Shown here: one piece after another, positions 29,196 to 38,688 of the stretch
How positions within the stretch are numbered: position 1 is the first letter of the stretch
How the letters are laid out: every line of letters begins with the position of its first letter
Source of the DNA: Pseudomonas putida
GTDB taxonomy: Bacteria > Pseudomonadota > Gammaproteobacteria > Pseudomonadales > Pseudomonadaceae
Reading direction: 5' to 3'
Length of the DNA: 64,000 nucleotides
Assembly: GCA_041071465.1 (NCBI GenBank)
Contig: CP163498.1
Location: forward strand, 5,536,001-5,600,000
Translations under genes and position numbers: made by a program
Notes under the pieces: model-generated
The model's input: only the letters and a program-made list of their open reading frames with translations
Told to the model about the DNA's origin: nothing
The model's database searches: none

Positions 29196-30316
29196 ATGAT
29201 GTCTATTCAGACTCGCTTCACGGACCTGCCCCCCCTCGGGCCCGGTAATACGGTCCGCCTGCTCACCCATGAATTCAGCGGACAGGAATCTGCCCGTAGT
29301 GCCTATATCCAAGCCGGCCTTCATGCTGACGAGCATCCAGGGCTGCTTGCTCTTTGGCATCTGCAGGAAATGCTTGTTGACCTGCACCAGGAAGGTCGAA
29401 TCTTGGGCAAGATCGTGATCTGTCCATTCGCTAATCCAGTGGGAATGACACAAAACGTACTCGGGTTCTGGACCGGCCGCTTCAACTTAGCCAACGGTGA
29501 AAACTTCAATCGCAATTTTCCAGATCTCATCCCGTTGCTGGAAGCTCAGCACATCGACAGCAGTGCTGCGATGCCGGAGCAGAAGTTACAGGAAGCGATT
29601 GCCGCACTGCCGGCCACGGACACCGTCAGCGCGCTGCGCAAAGCACTCTTGAGCGAAGCGCTCCAGCATGACGTCGTGCTGGATCTGCATTGCGATACCG
29701 CAGGTGTGCTGCACCTGTACGCGAATGAGGCCCAACGTGAACGGGCAACGAGACTTGCTGCCTGCATGAACATCGATGTTGTCTTTCTCGAGCATTCAGC
29801 GGGTGGCCAACCATTCGATGAGTCGTGCAACCGCCCATGGAATTGGCTCATCGACCAAGGGTTGAGCCCCCAGGAAGAGCGTCTTTTCGCCGCCAGCATC
29901 GAGCTTCGTGGGCAAGCAGATGTGGACGACGAATTAGCCCGGGAGGACGCGAAAGGAATTCTGAATTTCCTGGCAAGCGAGGGGCTCTTGCGACTCGACG
30001 ACCAGCCGCTTGTGAAACGCTCACCTCAAGTTTACCCACTCGAGGGCGCAAGCCATCTGCCCTCACCAGGGCATGGTCTGCTGGCATGGAAAAAACGTCC
30101 TGGGGACAGCGTCTCGAAGGGCGAATTGATCGCCGAGCTCGTTTCGATCGACGCCTCGATCGGCACCCGAGAACGCCCATTCACAGCGATGTAGATGGTG
30201 TTCTCGTGGTTCAACCGCTCTTTAAGCTGGTACGAGCTGGCCAACGCGTTGCACTGCTTGCCGGTACCGAACCGCTGCCCAATCGACAAGCCGGCCAATT
30301 GCTCAATCACTTCTGA
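29196..30316 (+). pseudogene. Succinylglutamate desuccinylase/aspartoacylase family deacylase, frameshifted near C-terminus
   Basis: Zinc-dependent M14-like amidohydrolase, about 373 aa when restored, related to ectoine-pathway DoeB. Zinc ligands are in GLHADEHPG (His and Glu) and DLHCDT (His). Other family marks are CPFANPVGM and NFNRNFPDL. The frame breaks at CCC about 30177-30179; one added C turns RERPFTAM-stop into RERPIHSDVDGVLVVQPLFK, the family's C-terminal barrel, ending at 30316. The start MMSIQTRF at 29196 is chosen; the frame is open to 29139. It is followed 19 bases later by the EutB-like dehydratase gene. Expected role: removal of an N-acyl group from an amino acid. Confidence 0.8.
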
Positions 30317-30335
30317 ATTTACCAAGGGTCAAAAA

Positions 30336-31313
30336 ATGACTGTCGACGCCAAATACCTGCTTTCGCTATACGAGGCAATTGCCGAAGCGCACCAAGCACT
30401 GCGCCCGGCAGTGAGTGTCACACCACTTGCCCACAGCGCACGCCTGTCCGCCATGACAGGATGCGAGGTTTTCCTCAAATGTGAGCACCTTCAGCACACG
30501 GGCTCCTTCAAGTTCCGCGGGGCCAGCAACAAGATCCGGTTACTGCCTGAAGCGCAGCGCAAGCTTGGGGTGATCACTGCGTCGTCGGGGAACCACGGGC
30601 AAGGTCTGGCACTCGCCGGCAAAGTGCTGGGGGTACCGGTCACGGTCTATACCACGACCTCTGCGTCCCCGTACAAGCTGGATGCCATCCGGGCCCTTGG
30701 TGCCAAAGTCGTCAGCCTCGACATGGATCCGCTGAGTGTAGAGCTGGAAGCAGCTCGTCAGGCCGAGATCCAAGGCAAGCCTTTCGTGTCGCCCTACAAC
30801 GATCCAGAAATCATCGCGGGCCAAGGCACGATCGGAATCGAGCTCTTCGAACAGGCACCGGACCTGGATGCGGTATTCGTCGCCGTTGGCGGTGGCGGAA
30901 TGATTTCCGGGATCGGGGCTGCCTTGCGCGCGCTGAGCCCGAAGATCGACATCATTGGTTGCTGGCCAGCTAACGCCCCCACCATGCAGAAATCCCTCGA
31001 AGCTGGCGAAATCATCGAAATGGAAGAAGACGACACCATTTCCGATGGCACTGCCGGTGGCATCGAGCCAGGCAGCATCACCTTCCCCCTCTGCCAGAGC
31101 CTGCTGACGCGGACAGTGCTGGTCAGTGAGGAAGAAATCAAAGCGGCGATGCGCGATGTCGCTAGCTGCGAACGCTGGATCATCGAGGGCGCTGCCGGCG
31201 TCGCGGTGGCCAGCACGCAAAAACTGGCAGAGGAATACCGGGGCAAGCGTGTCGCGGTGGTCATTTGCGGCCGCAACATCCTTCTCGAAAAGTTCCTTGG
31301 GGCAGTTCAATGA
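30336..31313 (+). CDS. EutB-like threonine/3-hydroxy-amino-acid dehydratase
   Basis: PLP fold-type-II enzyme, 325 aa from MTVDAKYLLSLYEAI, with AAGGG upstream; the frame is open to 30195. The PLP lysine is in GSFKFRGASNK, the phosphate loop is GGGGMISGIG, and ASSGNHGQGLA is the substrate asparagine loop. Such enzymes deaminate or dehydrate beta-hydroxy amino acids: threonine dehydratases, EutB of hydroxyectoine use and BhcB of the beta-hydroxyaspartate cycle. Its start lies 19 bases after the deacylase and its stop overlaps the EutC-like gene (ATGA). Pairing with a EutC-like reductase favours a hydroxyaspartate-type or hydroxyectoine-derived substrate over threonine. Confidence 0.85.
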   Translation: MTVDAKYLLSLYEAIAEAHQALRPAVSVTPLAHSARLSAMTGCEVFLKCEHLQHTGSFKFRGASNKIRLLPEAQRKLGVITASSGNHGQGLALAGKVLGVPVTVYTTTSASPYKLDAIRALGAKVVSLDMDPLSVELEAARQAEIQGKPFVSPYNDPEIIAGQGTIGIELFEQAPDLDAVFVAVGGGGMISGIGAALRALSPKIDIIGCWPANAPTMQKSLEAGEIIEMEEDDTISDGTAGGIEPGSITFPLCQSLLTRTVLVSEEEIKAAMRDVASCERWIIEGAAGVAVASTQKLAEEYRGKRVAVVICGRNILLEKFLGAVQ

Positions 31314-32257
31314 AAGTCTTTAGCAAAGAGCAAATCATCTCTCAACTCAACTTGGAACGGGCAGTACAGCGCCTGGAAGAAGGTTTTGTTGCCTTTTCCG
31401 CCGGCAAGGTTCAGGTGCCACCGGTTCAAGCATTTGCGTTCACTGCTGCGAATGGTGACTGCTGTGTGAAGTCGGCATACGTGGAAGGCAGCGACACCTT
31501 CACCGTGAAAATTTCGACCGGTTTCTACGACAATCCGTCCAAAGGCCTGGAAAGCAACGACGGCCTGATGATGGTGCTGTCTGCTAGGACTGGACGGCCA
31601 CTCGCGCTGATGCAGGATGAAGGTTGGCTGACATGCATCCGCACCGCATTGGCTGGCCGTATCGCAGCCCGTCTGCTGGCTCCCAAAAACGTCAAAGCTA
31701 TCGGCATTCTCGGCGCCGGCATGCAGGCGCGGATGCAACTGGAGCAACTAGGTGCTGTTATTACGTGCCGCAAGGTCATCGTATGGGGCCGCAGTGAGCC
31801 CGAGCTCGAAGCCTACAAGGCCTTCGCCACCGAGCTGGGGTATCAGGTGCAGACCACCAAAAACGCCGCTGATGTTGCCCGCGCCGCGAACCTTATCGTC
31901 AGCGCAACCCCTTCCCGCGAACCTCTGCTGATGAGCGAGTGGGTACAGCCTGGCACTCACATCACCGCTGTCGGCGCCGACGCTGCAGGCAAACAGGAGC
32001 TCGACGCCGCGCTCGTCGCACGGGCAGACCGCATCATCGTCGACTCGATTTATCAGTGCAGCCAATACGGCGAGATTTCTCATGCACTCAACGCCGGCTT
32101 GATCGGTGAAAGCCAACTGGCTGAACTGGGTGCACTGCTTGCTGGCAAAGTACGTGGCCGTGAAAACGACGATCAGATCACCCTGGTTGATCTGACCGGT
32201 GTGGCCGTCCAGGACGCTCAGATTTCGAGCTGTGCATTGGCCTCCATGCAAGGCTGA
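31310..32257 (+). CDS. Ornithine cyclodeaminase/mu-crystallin family protein, EutC-like
   Basis: A 315 aa NAD(P)-dependent enzyme. The start at 31310 overlaps the stop of the EutB-like gene. It has the family segments YVEGSDTFTVKISTGFYDNP, AGRIAARLLAPKNVKAIGILGAGMQARMQLEQL (Rossmann glycines) and ITAVGADAAGKQELD. Members include ornithine cyclodeaminase, EutC and iminosuccinate reductase BhcD. Coupling to the dehydratase suggests it reduces the imino acid released there, giving an ordinary amino acid. This role is inference by analogy with the EutBC and BhcBD pairs. Confidence 0.87.
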   Translation: MKVFSKEQIISQLNLERAVQRLEEGFVAFSAGKVQVPPVQAFAFTAANGDCCVKSAYVEGSDTFTVKISTGFYDNPSKGLESNDGLMMVLSARTGRPLALMQDEGWLTCIRTALAGRIAARLLAPKNVKAIGILGAGMQARMQLEQLGAVITCRKVIVWGRSEPELEAYKAFATELGYQVQTTKNAADVARAANLIVSATPSREPLLMSEWVQPGTHITAVGADAAGKQELDAALVARADRIIVDSIYQCSQYGEISHALNAGLIGESQLAELGALLAGKVRGRENDDQITLVDLTGVAVQDAQISSCALASMQG

Positions 32258-32327
32258 TTCTCCCTTCCCTTCGCACTCTCGCGCCCAGCTCTCAGGGCGC
32301 GGGGTGCACTACTGCTGGAGTGACGTC

Positions 32328-33113
32328 ATGAAAATAAAAAAACTCTCCATCCTCTTCTCAAGTTCAATATTTGCGCTTTTCTTGGCCTCCCACGCCGGAG
32401 CGGCCGATAGCTTGCGCATTGGCATCGAAGCCGCCTATCCGCCCTTTGCATCGAAAACCGGTAACGGCGAGATCGTTGGCTTCGACTACGACATCGGTAA
32501 TGCTCTGTGTGCGCAAATGCAGGTCAAGTGTCAGTGGGTCGAACAAGAGTTCGATGGGCTGATCCCCTCATTGAAGGTAAGGAAGATCGACGCCATTCTC
32601 TCGTCGCTGACCATCAGCGAGGAGCGAAAAAAATCCGTTGATTTCACCAATCGTTACTACCAAGCCGCCGGGCGAATCGTGATGAAGGAAGGGGCCGACC
32701 TGGGGACCCATTTTTCAGGGCTGGTCGGTAAACGAGTGGGCGTGCAGCGAGCAGGCATTCACGACCGCTTCGTAACAAAAGTACTGGCGCCGATCGGGGC
32801 ACAGGTCATTCGCTACGCCTCGCTGAATGAAGCCTACCTGGACCTGATTGCCGGGCGACTGGATGCGGTGCAAGGTGACGATGTGGCTGTGCAGATCGGG
32901 TTCCTTGATACCCCGAATGGCAAAGGCTACGCGTTCGCAGGTGAACCGTTGAGAGACCCTGAATACTTTGGCGAGGGTGTAGGTATCGCCGTGCGCAAAG
33001 GTGACAAAGGGTTAGCGGACCGCTTCAACCAGGCTCTAGCGGCCATCCGCGCAAACGGCGAATACAAAGCCATTCAAGATCAGTACTTCAAGTTCGACAT
33101 CTACGGCGAGTAA
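32328..33113 (+). CDS. Periplasmic amino-acid-binding protein of an ABC transporter
   Basis: Family-3 solute-binding protein, 261 aa, with a signal peptide ending SHAGAA-D (about residues 1-25). Motifs: RIGIEAAYPPFASK, GEIVGFDYDIGNALC, DGLIPSLKVRKIDAILSSLTISEERKK and YFGEGVGIAVRKGD, typical of lysine/arginine/ornithine binders. GGAG precedes the ATG at 32328. No permease or ATPase genes follow, so it must use components encoded elsewhere, or act as a sensor. Location with the deacylase/EutB/EutC genes suggests it binds their substrate. Confidence 0.88.
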   Translation: MKIKKLSILFSSSIFALFLASHAGAADSLRIGIEAAYPPFASKTGNGEIVGFDYDIGNALCAQMQVKCQWVEQEFDGLIPSLKVRKIDAILSSLTISEERKKSVDFTNRYYQAAGRIVMKEGADLGTHFSGLVGKRVGVQRAGIHDRFVTKVLAPIGAQVIRYASLNEAYLDLIAGRLDAVQGDDVAVQIGFLDTPNGKGYAFAGEPLRDPEYFGEGVGIAVRKGDKGLADRFNQALAAIRANGEYKAIQDQYFKFDIYGE

Positions 33114-33174
33114 AAGACCAGCCTCACAGTTCGAATAAATTAAGGCGCTGATAACGATAAATAAGGCGGCCCTG

Positions 33175-33492
33175 ATGAATCTTGACTCTCTGGAAACAAC
33201 TGCTCTCAACGAGATGCTAGAGGCCTTTGAGCAGTGCTCTAGCGAAGTGGTAGAACGCCAAGTAACTTCTTCAGGCTTCTTCACAGTCATAAAATGTGAA
33301 AGACCAATCTTACCTTTTACTCAGGAAAGTGAACGCACGTGGCAGTTCTCGCATCCTGACTTGATAGATGGTGGATTCTTCGTATGCTGGCCACTGAGCG
33401 ATGTTGAGCTTTGCCTTGAGGCTGTTTCTAACTCGGGGCGCTGGCCTTTAGAGGTCACCGCGATCCAAGCACCACACCCCCCTTTGCGATAA
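33175..33492 (+). CDS. Small hypothetical protein
   Basis: A 105 aa reading frame, MNLDSLETTALNEMLEAFEQ, with AAGG seven bases before the ATG. It is acidic in its first third, with no signal peptide or transmembrane segment, and contains DLIDGGFFVCWPLSDVEL. It lies 61 bases after the binding-protein gene in the same direction. I recognise no family. It could be a short genuine gene or a remnant. Confidence 0.5.
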   Translation: MNLDSLETTALNEMLEAFEQCSSEVVERQVTSSGFFTVIKCERPILPFTQESERTWQFSHPDLIDGGFFVCWPLSDVELCLEAVSNSGRWPLEVTAIQAPHPPLR

Positions 33493-33699
33493 CTAGTAAG
33501 ACCGGTTGACGATGGCGCAGCCGGCCTTCTCTCCTCTTCGCCCCTTCAGTTAACAGAACCATAAAGCTGGCTTAACCAACTAAGCGTATACCGCTGCCTT
33601 TTTCGAGGATAACCTTCACTGGTAGCAACACACAATAAGTACAACGTGTACCTCGCTCAATTCGCTACTGCCCATCTCTTACGCCAACAAAAATTACGA

Positions 33700-33715
33700 G
33701 GACAGTTAAATGTCC
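33700..33715. promoter_or_regulatory. Inverted repeat before the NCS1 permease gene
   Basis: GGACA-GTTAAA-TGTCC, 15 bases upstream of the permease start. A short dyad in operator position; it could equally affect translation because it sits next to the ribosome site. No regulator is assigned. Confidence 0.35.
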
Positions 33716-33729
33716 CGTGGAGATAGCAA

Positions 33730-35142
33730 ATGCCCACCTCTTCGGTTGAACCGCGTCAGCCCGCTTTGCTCGAAAAACGCTCTATCGACCATATTCCAGA
33801 ATCAGAACGACATGGCAGCCTCTATAGCCAATTCACGCTATGGCTCGGCTGCAACCTGCAAATTACCGCACTGTTGACCGGCTCCCTTGCGGTCGTTCTG
33901 GGCGGTGACGTGTTCTGGTCGCTGATCGGACTGTTGGTCGGCCAGATATTTGGCGGCGCCGTCATGGCCCTTCATGCCGCTCAAGGGCCGAAGCTCGGCC
34001 TGCCCCAGATGATCTCAAGTCGAGTCCAGTTTGGCGTATACGGGGCAACGATTCCTATCGTGCTGGTCGCCCTCATGTACCTGGGCTTCAACGCTACAGG
34101 CGCCATCCTCTCCGGCCAGGCCGTGGCGCAATTAGTTGGGGTGAGCAACAGTGGCGGCATTCTGATTTTTGCTGGGCTGACCATGCTCATGACGATCATG
34201 GGCTACCGCTTCATTCACATCGCAGGTCGCGCAGCGAGCGTGGTGGGTGTCATCGCGTTCTGCTATCTGTTTGTCCGCCTGACGATGACCAATGATATCG
34301 GCCAGCTCCTGGCAATTCGTCACTTTGACTGGGGTAGCTTCCTGCTCGCCGTGTCGCTTTCGGCTTCATGGCAAATCGCGTATGGCCCGTACGTCGCGGA
34401 CTACTCTCGCTACCTTCCAAGCAAAACATCGCCTCTCAAAACCATTTTGGCTGTCGGGTTGGGCTCAGTGATCGGCGCGCAAGTTTCTATGGTACTTGGC
34501 GTGTTCGCAGCCGCGTTGGCCGGGGCCAGCTTCGCTGGTCATGAGGTATCCGTCATCGTAGGGCTCGGCAGCACGGGCCTGGCAGCAGCGCTGATCTATT
34601 TCAGCATCGCATTTGGCAAGCTCACCATCTCGACACTCAACGCGTACGGCAGCTTCATGTGCGCCGCCACGGTCATCAGCGGTTTCCGTGGCGATGTGGC
34701 AATCAGCGCGGCTCAAAGGGTTTGCTTTGTGTTGTGCATCGTCGGCGCATCCACGACAGTGGCATTGCTCGGAGAGGATTCGTTCATCGGAACCTTCAAA
34801 TCATTCATATTGTTCCTGCTTGCCTTCTTCACGCCATGGAGCGCGATTAACCTTGTTGACTTCTACTTCATCAACAAGGAGCAATATAACCTCAACGCTT
34901 TGTTCGACCCCAACGGGCAGTATGGCCGCTGGAACATGGTGGGGATTGGCACTTACATCCTCGGTGTTCTGATCCAGATGCCCTTTATCTCGACCAGCCT
35001 GTACACCGGCCCCTTGGTCGAGAAAATGGGCGGAGTAGATATCTCCTGGATTATTGGGCTTATCATCCCCGGCGTTGTGTATTACATCTTTGCGAAACGA
35101 AACGTGTCGACTATGCTTGCCCAGGCACACCCCAATACTTAA
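33730..35142 (+). CDS. NCS1-type purine/cytosine permease family transporter
   Basis: Membrane protein of 470 aa with about 12 hydrophobic spans. The N-terminal HGSLYSQFTLWLGCNLQI and LGLPQMISSRVQFG are typical of the purine-cytosine permease family, which also includes allantoin and hydantoin carriers. A 13-base-pair hairpin follows at 35150. Its position, ahead of a ureohydrolase and a PuuE/PgdA-like hydrolase, suggests import of a nitrogen-rich heterocycle or related compound; the substrate is not readable from sequence. Confidence 0.88.
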   Translation: MPTSSVEPRQPALLEKRSIDHIPESERHGSLYSQFTLWLGCNLQITALLTGSLAVVLGGDVFWSLIGLLVGQIFGGAVMALHAAQGPKLGLPQMISSRVQFGVYGATIPIVLVALMYLGFNATGAILSGQAVAQLVGVSNSGGILIFAGLTMLMTIMGYRFIHIAGRAASVVGVIAFCYLFVRLTMTNDIGQLLAIRHFDWGSFLLAVSLSASWQIAYGPYVADYSRYLPSKTSPLKTILAVGLGSVIGAQVSMVLGVFAAALAGASFAGHEVSVIVGLGSTGLAAALIYFSIAFGKLTISTLNAYGSFMCAATVISGFRGDVAISAAQRVCFVLCIVGASTTVALLGEDSFIGTFKSFILFLLAFFTPWSAINLVDFYFINKEQYNLNALFDPNGQYGRWNMVGIGTYILGVLIQMPFISTSLYTGPLVEKMGGVDISWIIGLIIPGVVYYIFAKRNVSTMLAQAHPNT

Positions 35143-35149
35143 CAGCATG

Positions 35150-35182
35150 TGCCAAAGCAGGCCACTAGCGCCTGCTTTGGCA
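35150..35182 (+). terminator. Terminator hairpin after the NCS1 permease gene
   Basis: Perfect 13-base stem TGCCAAAGCAGGC / GCCTGCTTTGGCA with a seven-base loop, eight bases after the stop. No T-run follows, so termination may be partial or factor-assisted. Confidence 0.6.
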
Positions 35183-35420
35183 TCACTCAGCCCATCAATG
35201 ATATAGCTACGCCGCCCACGGTTCACTTTCACTTTTGGATAAGCCAGCTTTCGTAATTGGCGATTTATTTGAGCGCAAGCTATTCATACTCTGGCCTGGC
35301 TAAAGAGTAACAACAAAAAAGCATACAGCATTGCCCCATCCTCCCGGGCTATTGCCTTGCCTGCCGTTATTACTCAAACGGTTTTACCTGTAACTCGCTC
35401 CTTAATGACAAACATAAAAA

Positions 35421-35440
35421 GTCGACCAATATAGGTCGAC
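35421..35440. promoter_or_regulatory. Operator-like palindrome before the ureohydrolase gene
   Basis: GTCGACC-AATATA-GGTCGAC, arms of seven perfect bases, ending two bases before the GGAG ribosome site of the gene at 35453. Its position fits a repressor site that would block transcription start or translation. No regulator can be assigned. Confidence 0.55.
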
Positions 35441-35452
35441 GTGGAGACCTAC

Positions 35453-36409
35453 ATGACTAACAAAAACCCACAGCCTATTGATGCGGCCCTGGTGCCACGC
35501 TTCGCAGGCATCCCCACGTTCATGCGGCTACCGGCCTTCGAAGACCCGACCCAGGTTCGTATTGGCTTGGTAGGTGTACCTTGGGATGGCGGTACCACCA
35601 ACCGTGCCGGCGCACGCCATGGACCTCGTGAAGTGCGGAACATGTCCAGCCTCATGCGCAAGGTTCATCACGTGAGCCGCATCGCGCCCTACGACTTGGT
35701 CCGCGTCGGAGATCTAGGCGATGCGCCCGTCAACCCGATCGACCTACTCGACTCGCTGAAGCAGATCGAAGGGTTCTTCAGCAAACTGCACCAGGCTGGC
35801 GTCATCCCCTTGTCTGTTGGCGGCGATCATCTGGTCACCTTGCCGATCTTCCGTGCACTCGCCCGTCACCGCCCAATCGGTATGGTGCATTTCGATGCTC
35901 ACTCCGACACCAATGATCGTTATTTCGGCAACAACCCCTATACCCATGGCACGCCCTTCCGCCGAGCGATTGAAGAAGGTCTGCTGGACCCGCGACGCAC
36001 CGTGCAAATCGGCATTCGCGGCTCGATCTACTCTGCCGAAGATGAAGCATTCGCTGAGGAGTGTGGGATCCGAGTGATCCACATGGAGGAGTTCTGCGAT
36101 CTCGGTGTGGAGGGCACCCTGGCAGAGGTTCGCCGAGTGGTTGGCGACGATCCTACCTACATCAGCTTCGACGTAGATGTCTTGGATCCGGCATTCGCAC
36201 CTGGAACTGGCACACCAGAAATTGGCGGGATGACAACGCTGCAGGCCCAACAAATGATCCGCGGTCTGCGCGGTTTGAACCTGGTCGGTGCTGACGTCGT
36301 TGAGGTTTCCCCACCGTTTGACCTGGGAGGCGCCACAGCACTCGTCGGCGCAACGATGATGTTCGAACTGCTCTGCATACTCGCGGATGCTCTGGCTGAC
36401 CACGCCTAA
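35453..36409 (+). CDS. Agmatinase/guanidino-acid ureohydrolase family protein
   Basis: Manganese ureohydrolase of 318 aa (start MTNKNPQPID with GGAG six bases upstream). The metal motifs are complete: GGDHLVTLP, FDAHSDTND and SFDVDVLDPAFAPGTGTPE. It hydrolyses a guanidino compound to urea plus an amine; agmatine, guanidinobutyrate and guanidinopropionate are all possible. The urea released could be used by the urease at the start of the window. It is followed 17 bases later by an APC permease gene, which probably carries its substrate. Confidence 0.9.
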   Translation: MTNKNPQPIDAALVPRFAGIPTFMRLPAFEDPTQVRIGLVGVPWDGGTTNRAGARHGPREVRNMSSLMRKVHHVSRIAPYDLVRVGDLGDAPVNPIDLLDSLKQIEGFFSKLHQAGVIPLSVGGDHLVTLPIFRALARHRPIGMVHFDAHSDTNDRYFGNNPYTHGTPFRRAIEEGLLDPRRTVQIGIRGSIYSAEDEAFAEECGIRVIHMEEFCDLGVEGTLAEVRRVVGDDPTYISFDVDVLDPAFAPGTGTPEIGGMTTLQAQQMIRGLRGLNLVGADVVEVSPPFDLGGATALVGATMMFELLCILADALADHA

Positions 36410-36426
36410 GTCGAGGAGAAGCCATC

Positions 36427-37851
36427 ATGAGCTTCAGCGACTTCATCGGTTACGACCGGCAGGGTGAGGTTCGAGAGATCGATACCACCCTGTCCAAGGG
36501 ACGCTTGAGCACGCTCAACGTCTGTGCCAACACACTGGCCTTCAATGGTCCTGCGTGGGTCGGGGTATCGTCGATGCCCCTGCTTTACACGCTGTCTGGA
36601 GAACTGGCTCCACTGTCGATTCTCGCTGCGTACTTCTTCCCGATGATGGTGATCGCCTTCAGCCTTGTGTACCTGGTTCGAAGGGCGCCTGCAGCAGGTG
36701 GCGTGTTTGTGTTCAGCAAACGCTATCTGACACCAGGAGCGGCCACCATTCTTGGCTGGACGTACGTGATCATGTGCTTCAGCGTGACCGCGATGTGCGC
36801 GCTAGTCGGGGCGCAATACGCACAAAGCCTCCTCGGCCTTGATGGTTCAGCTCATACCGGGCAGGTCGTGGCCAGCACGATGCTCCTCGTATTCATGGTG
36901 CTGAATCTGAGGGGTGTTGAGGCTACTGCCAAAGTTGCCATCTGCTTGCTGGCCCTCGAACTCGCAGTGCTCTTGGGGCTGGGTTTGGCAGGCATCATCC
37001 ATCCACAAGTACCCAGTGCAGGCGTGCTGAGCTCCTACCTGCCCTCGTCACTGGACAGCTTCTGGACGGCCATTGGCCCAGGCATGTTATTTGGGATGTG
37101 GATGCTCGCGCAGTTCGACTCTTCGATCAATTTCATTGAAGAGGCCAAAACCCCCGTGAGAACCATCCAGCGGTCATTCTTGCTGACGCTGACTGCAATG
37201 CTGGTGATCTACTCGATGGCAGCTATCGGCTGGAAAATGGCAGTCCCTGCCAGCACCCTCGCCGGCATGTTCGCCGACAGCGCACAAGCAATCGGCAGCA
37301 TTGCACAGCTATACCTGCCCTCCTGGCTGCTTTGGTTACCGACCCTGGTAATCATCACGTCAGCTTGCAACTGTTTGAACATCTCGCTGAATGCTGGGGT
37401 TCGCGCAGGCTATCGCATGAGTCGCGATGGCGAGTTGCCGGCGGCGCTGGAGAAGTTAAACCCGAGGCGGGTTCCTGCGCGACTGACCGTGATTGGCACT
37501 GTCTGTGGGTTGGCAATGATCTGGGCGAAACCGGTGAGCGACTTGCAGTGGTACTACGATGTGGTGTCGATCACCATGATGATCTCCTATGGCACGATGA
37601 TCCTCTGCTTCATCTTCGCGGTCTTCCGCGAGCAGCCGCTTGGTAAAGCCTTCGCAATGTCCGGCTTGCCAGCCTTGGCGCTGCTGACTCTCGCCTACAT
37701 CGCCTACACCGCAGGCGCCCAACCTGCGGACCCTGCCTATCTCTATCACGCCTGGTACTGCGGCATCGTCATCATCGCCAGCGGTGCGGTCGTGCTCACT
37801 TACAACCGACTGCGCCGAAAGGCGCCTTCACAAAGGATCGTTTCCCCATGA
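36427..37851 (+). CDS. APC family amino-acid/amine permease
   Basis: Twelve-span permease of 474 aa in the amino acid-polyamine-organocation family. Features are the first helix with LAFNGPAWVGVSS, the RRAPAAGGVFVFSKRYLTP segment, FDSSINFIEEAKTP in the helix 6-7 region and NAGVRAGYRMSRDGELP. The start follows the ureohydrolase stop by 17 bases; the stop overlaps the next start by four bases (ATGA). It probably imports the guanidino or imide compound handled by the neighbouring hydrolases. Confidence 0.88.
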   Translation: MSFSDFIGYDRQGEVREIDTTLSKGRLSTLNVCANTLAFNGPAWVGVSSMPLLYTLSGELAPLSILAAYFFPMMVIAFSLVYLVRRAPAAGGVFVFSKRYLTPGAATILGWTYVIMCFSVTAMCALVGAQYAQSLLGLDGSAHTGQVVASTMLLVFMVLNLRGVEATAKVAICLLALELAVLLGLGLAGIIHPQVPSAGVLSSYLPSSLDSFWTAIGPGMLFGMWMLAQFDSSINFIEEAKTPVRTIQRSFLLTLTAMLVIYSMAAIGWKMAVPASTLAGMFADSAQAIGSIAQLYLPSWLLWLPTLVIITSACNCLNISLNAGVRAGYRMSRDGELPAALEKLNPRRVPARLTVIGTVCGLAMIWAKPVSDLQWYYDVVSITMMISYGTMILCFIFAVFREQPLGKAFAMSGLPALALLTLAYIAYTAGAQPADPAYLYHAWYCGIVIIASGAVVLTYNRLRRKAPSQRIVSP

Positions 37852-38678
37852 CCATGTGGCCTGATCGAAAACGTTTCGCTGTAACCCTGAGCTTTGACCT
37901 GGATGCTGAAACGGCATGGGAATCGTCCAGCCTGGATGGGCGCCGGCTGACCTTGCGCTCGATGGGCGCCTATGGCCGTCGCGTGGGTGTACCCCGCATT
38001 CTCGAGCTACTTGCGAAGTACGACGTCCGTGCCCAGTTCTACATCCCGGCCTTGATCGCCGAGATGGACCCAAATGTCGTTCGCGCAATCGCAGAAGCCG
38101 GGCATGGCATTGGCTGTCATGGGTATTTCCACGAACGCGTCGACGAACAAACACCAGAGCAGAACCTGCGCATCCTCCGCGATAGCAAAGCAGTGCTAGA
38201 GCGGACCATTGGACGCGAGGTGAATCACTATCGTGCTCCGGTTTGGGAAATCACGCCGGATGTCATCAGCTCACTGGTCGAGCTCGGGTTCAGAACCGAT
38301 AGCAGCCTGATGGGTGATGACCGTCCCTATCTGGTAGGCGGCGAGCCAGGGCAACTTCTAGAGTTGCCGGTCAGTTGGGCGTTGGATGACTGGGAACAAT
38401 TTGCCTACTCCGCGGAGCCTGCCGTGGGGGGCGTGATCGAGGCGCCGGACAAGGTCTTGAGTCTCTGGACCGCAGAGATAGAAGGCATGCACGCGTATGG
38501 CGGCCATTTCATTCTCACCATGCATCCACAGCTGATTGGCAGGCCATCAAGGCTCCTGATGTTGGAGCGCCTGATCCAATGCATTCAACAGCATGACGAC
38601 GCCTGGTGGTGCACGCCTGACGACGTGTACGAACAGGTGCGCAAGGGCGCGCTGGATCTGCCCGTTCACCCCTACTGA
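37848..38678 (+). CDS. Polysaccharide-deacetylase-fold hydrolase, PuuE/PgdA-like
   Basis: NodB-fold metal hydrolase of 276 aa. Catalytic Asp pair in TLSFDLDAET, metal histidines in GCHGYFHE, and the arginine motif HYRAPVWEI. There is no signal peptide, so it acts in the cytoplasm. Cytoplasmic members include allantoinase PuuE and cyclic imidases as well as HpPgdA-like proteins, and in this amine-transport operon a ring-opening or amide-cleaving role is more likely than cell-wall deacetylation. It overlaps the permease by four bases. Confidence 0.83.
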   Translation: MTMWPDRKRFAVTLSFDLDAETAWESSSLDGRRLTLRSMGAYGRRVGVPRILELLAKYDVRAQFYIPALIAEMDPNVVRAIAEAGHGIGCHGYFHERVDEQTPEQNLRILRDSKAVLERTIGREVNHYRAPVWEITPDVISSLVELGFRTDSSLMGDDRPYLVGGEPGQLLELPVSWALDDWEQFAYSAEPAVGGVIEAPDKVLSLWTAEIEGMHAYGGHFILTMHPQLIGRPSRLLMLERLIQCIQQHDDAWWCTPDDVYEQVRKGALDLPVHPY

Positions 38679-38688
38679 GAGGTTTCCC

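Larger units (their letters stand above)
35143..35452. other. 310-base intergenic region between permease and ureohydrolase genes
   Basis: It contains a terminator-like hairpin at 35150-35182 and an operator-like palindrome at 35421-35440. No protein gene is supported. A separate promoter for the ureohydrolase operon is likely here. Confidence 0.5.

Noticed and set aside
29196..32257. A complete ectoine/hydroxyectoine degradation operon
   Set aside because: Ectoine hydrolase DoeA, the aminotransferase and the semialdehyde dehydrogenase are absent; only DoeB-, EutB- and EutC-like genes are present.
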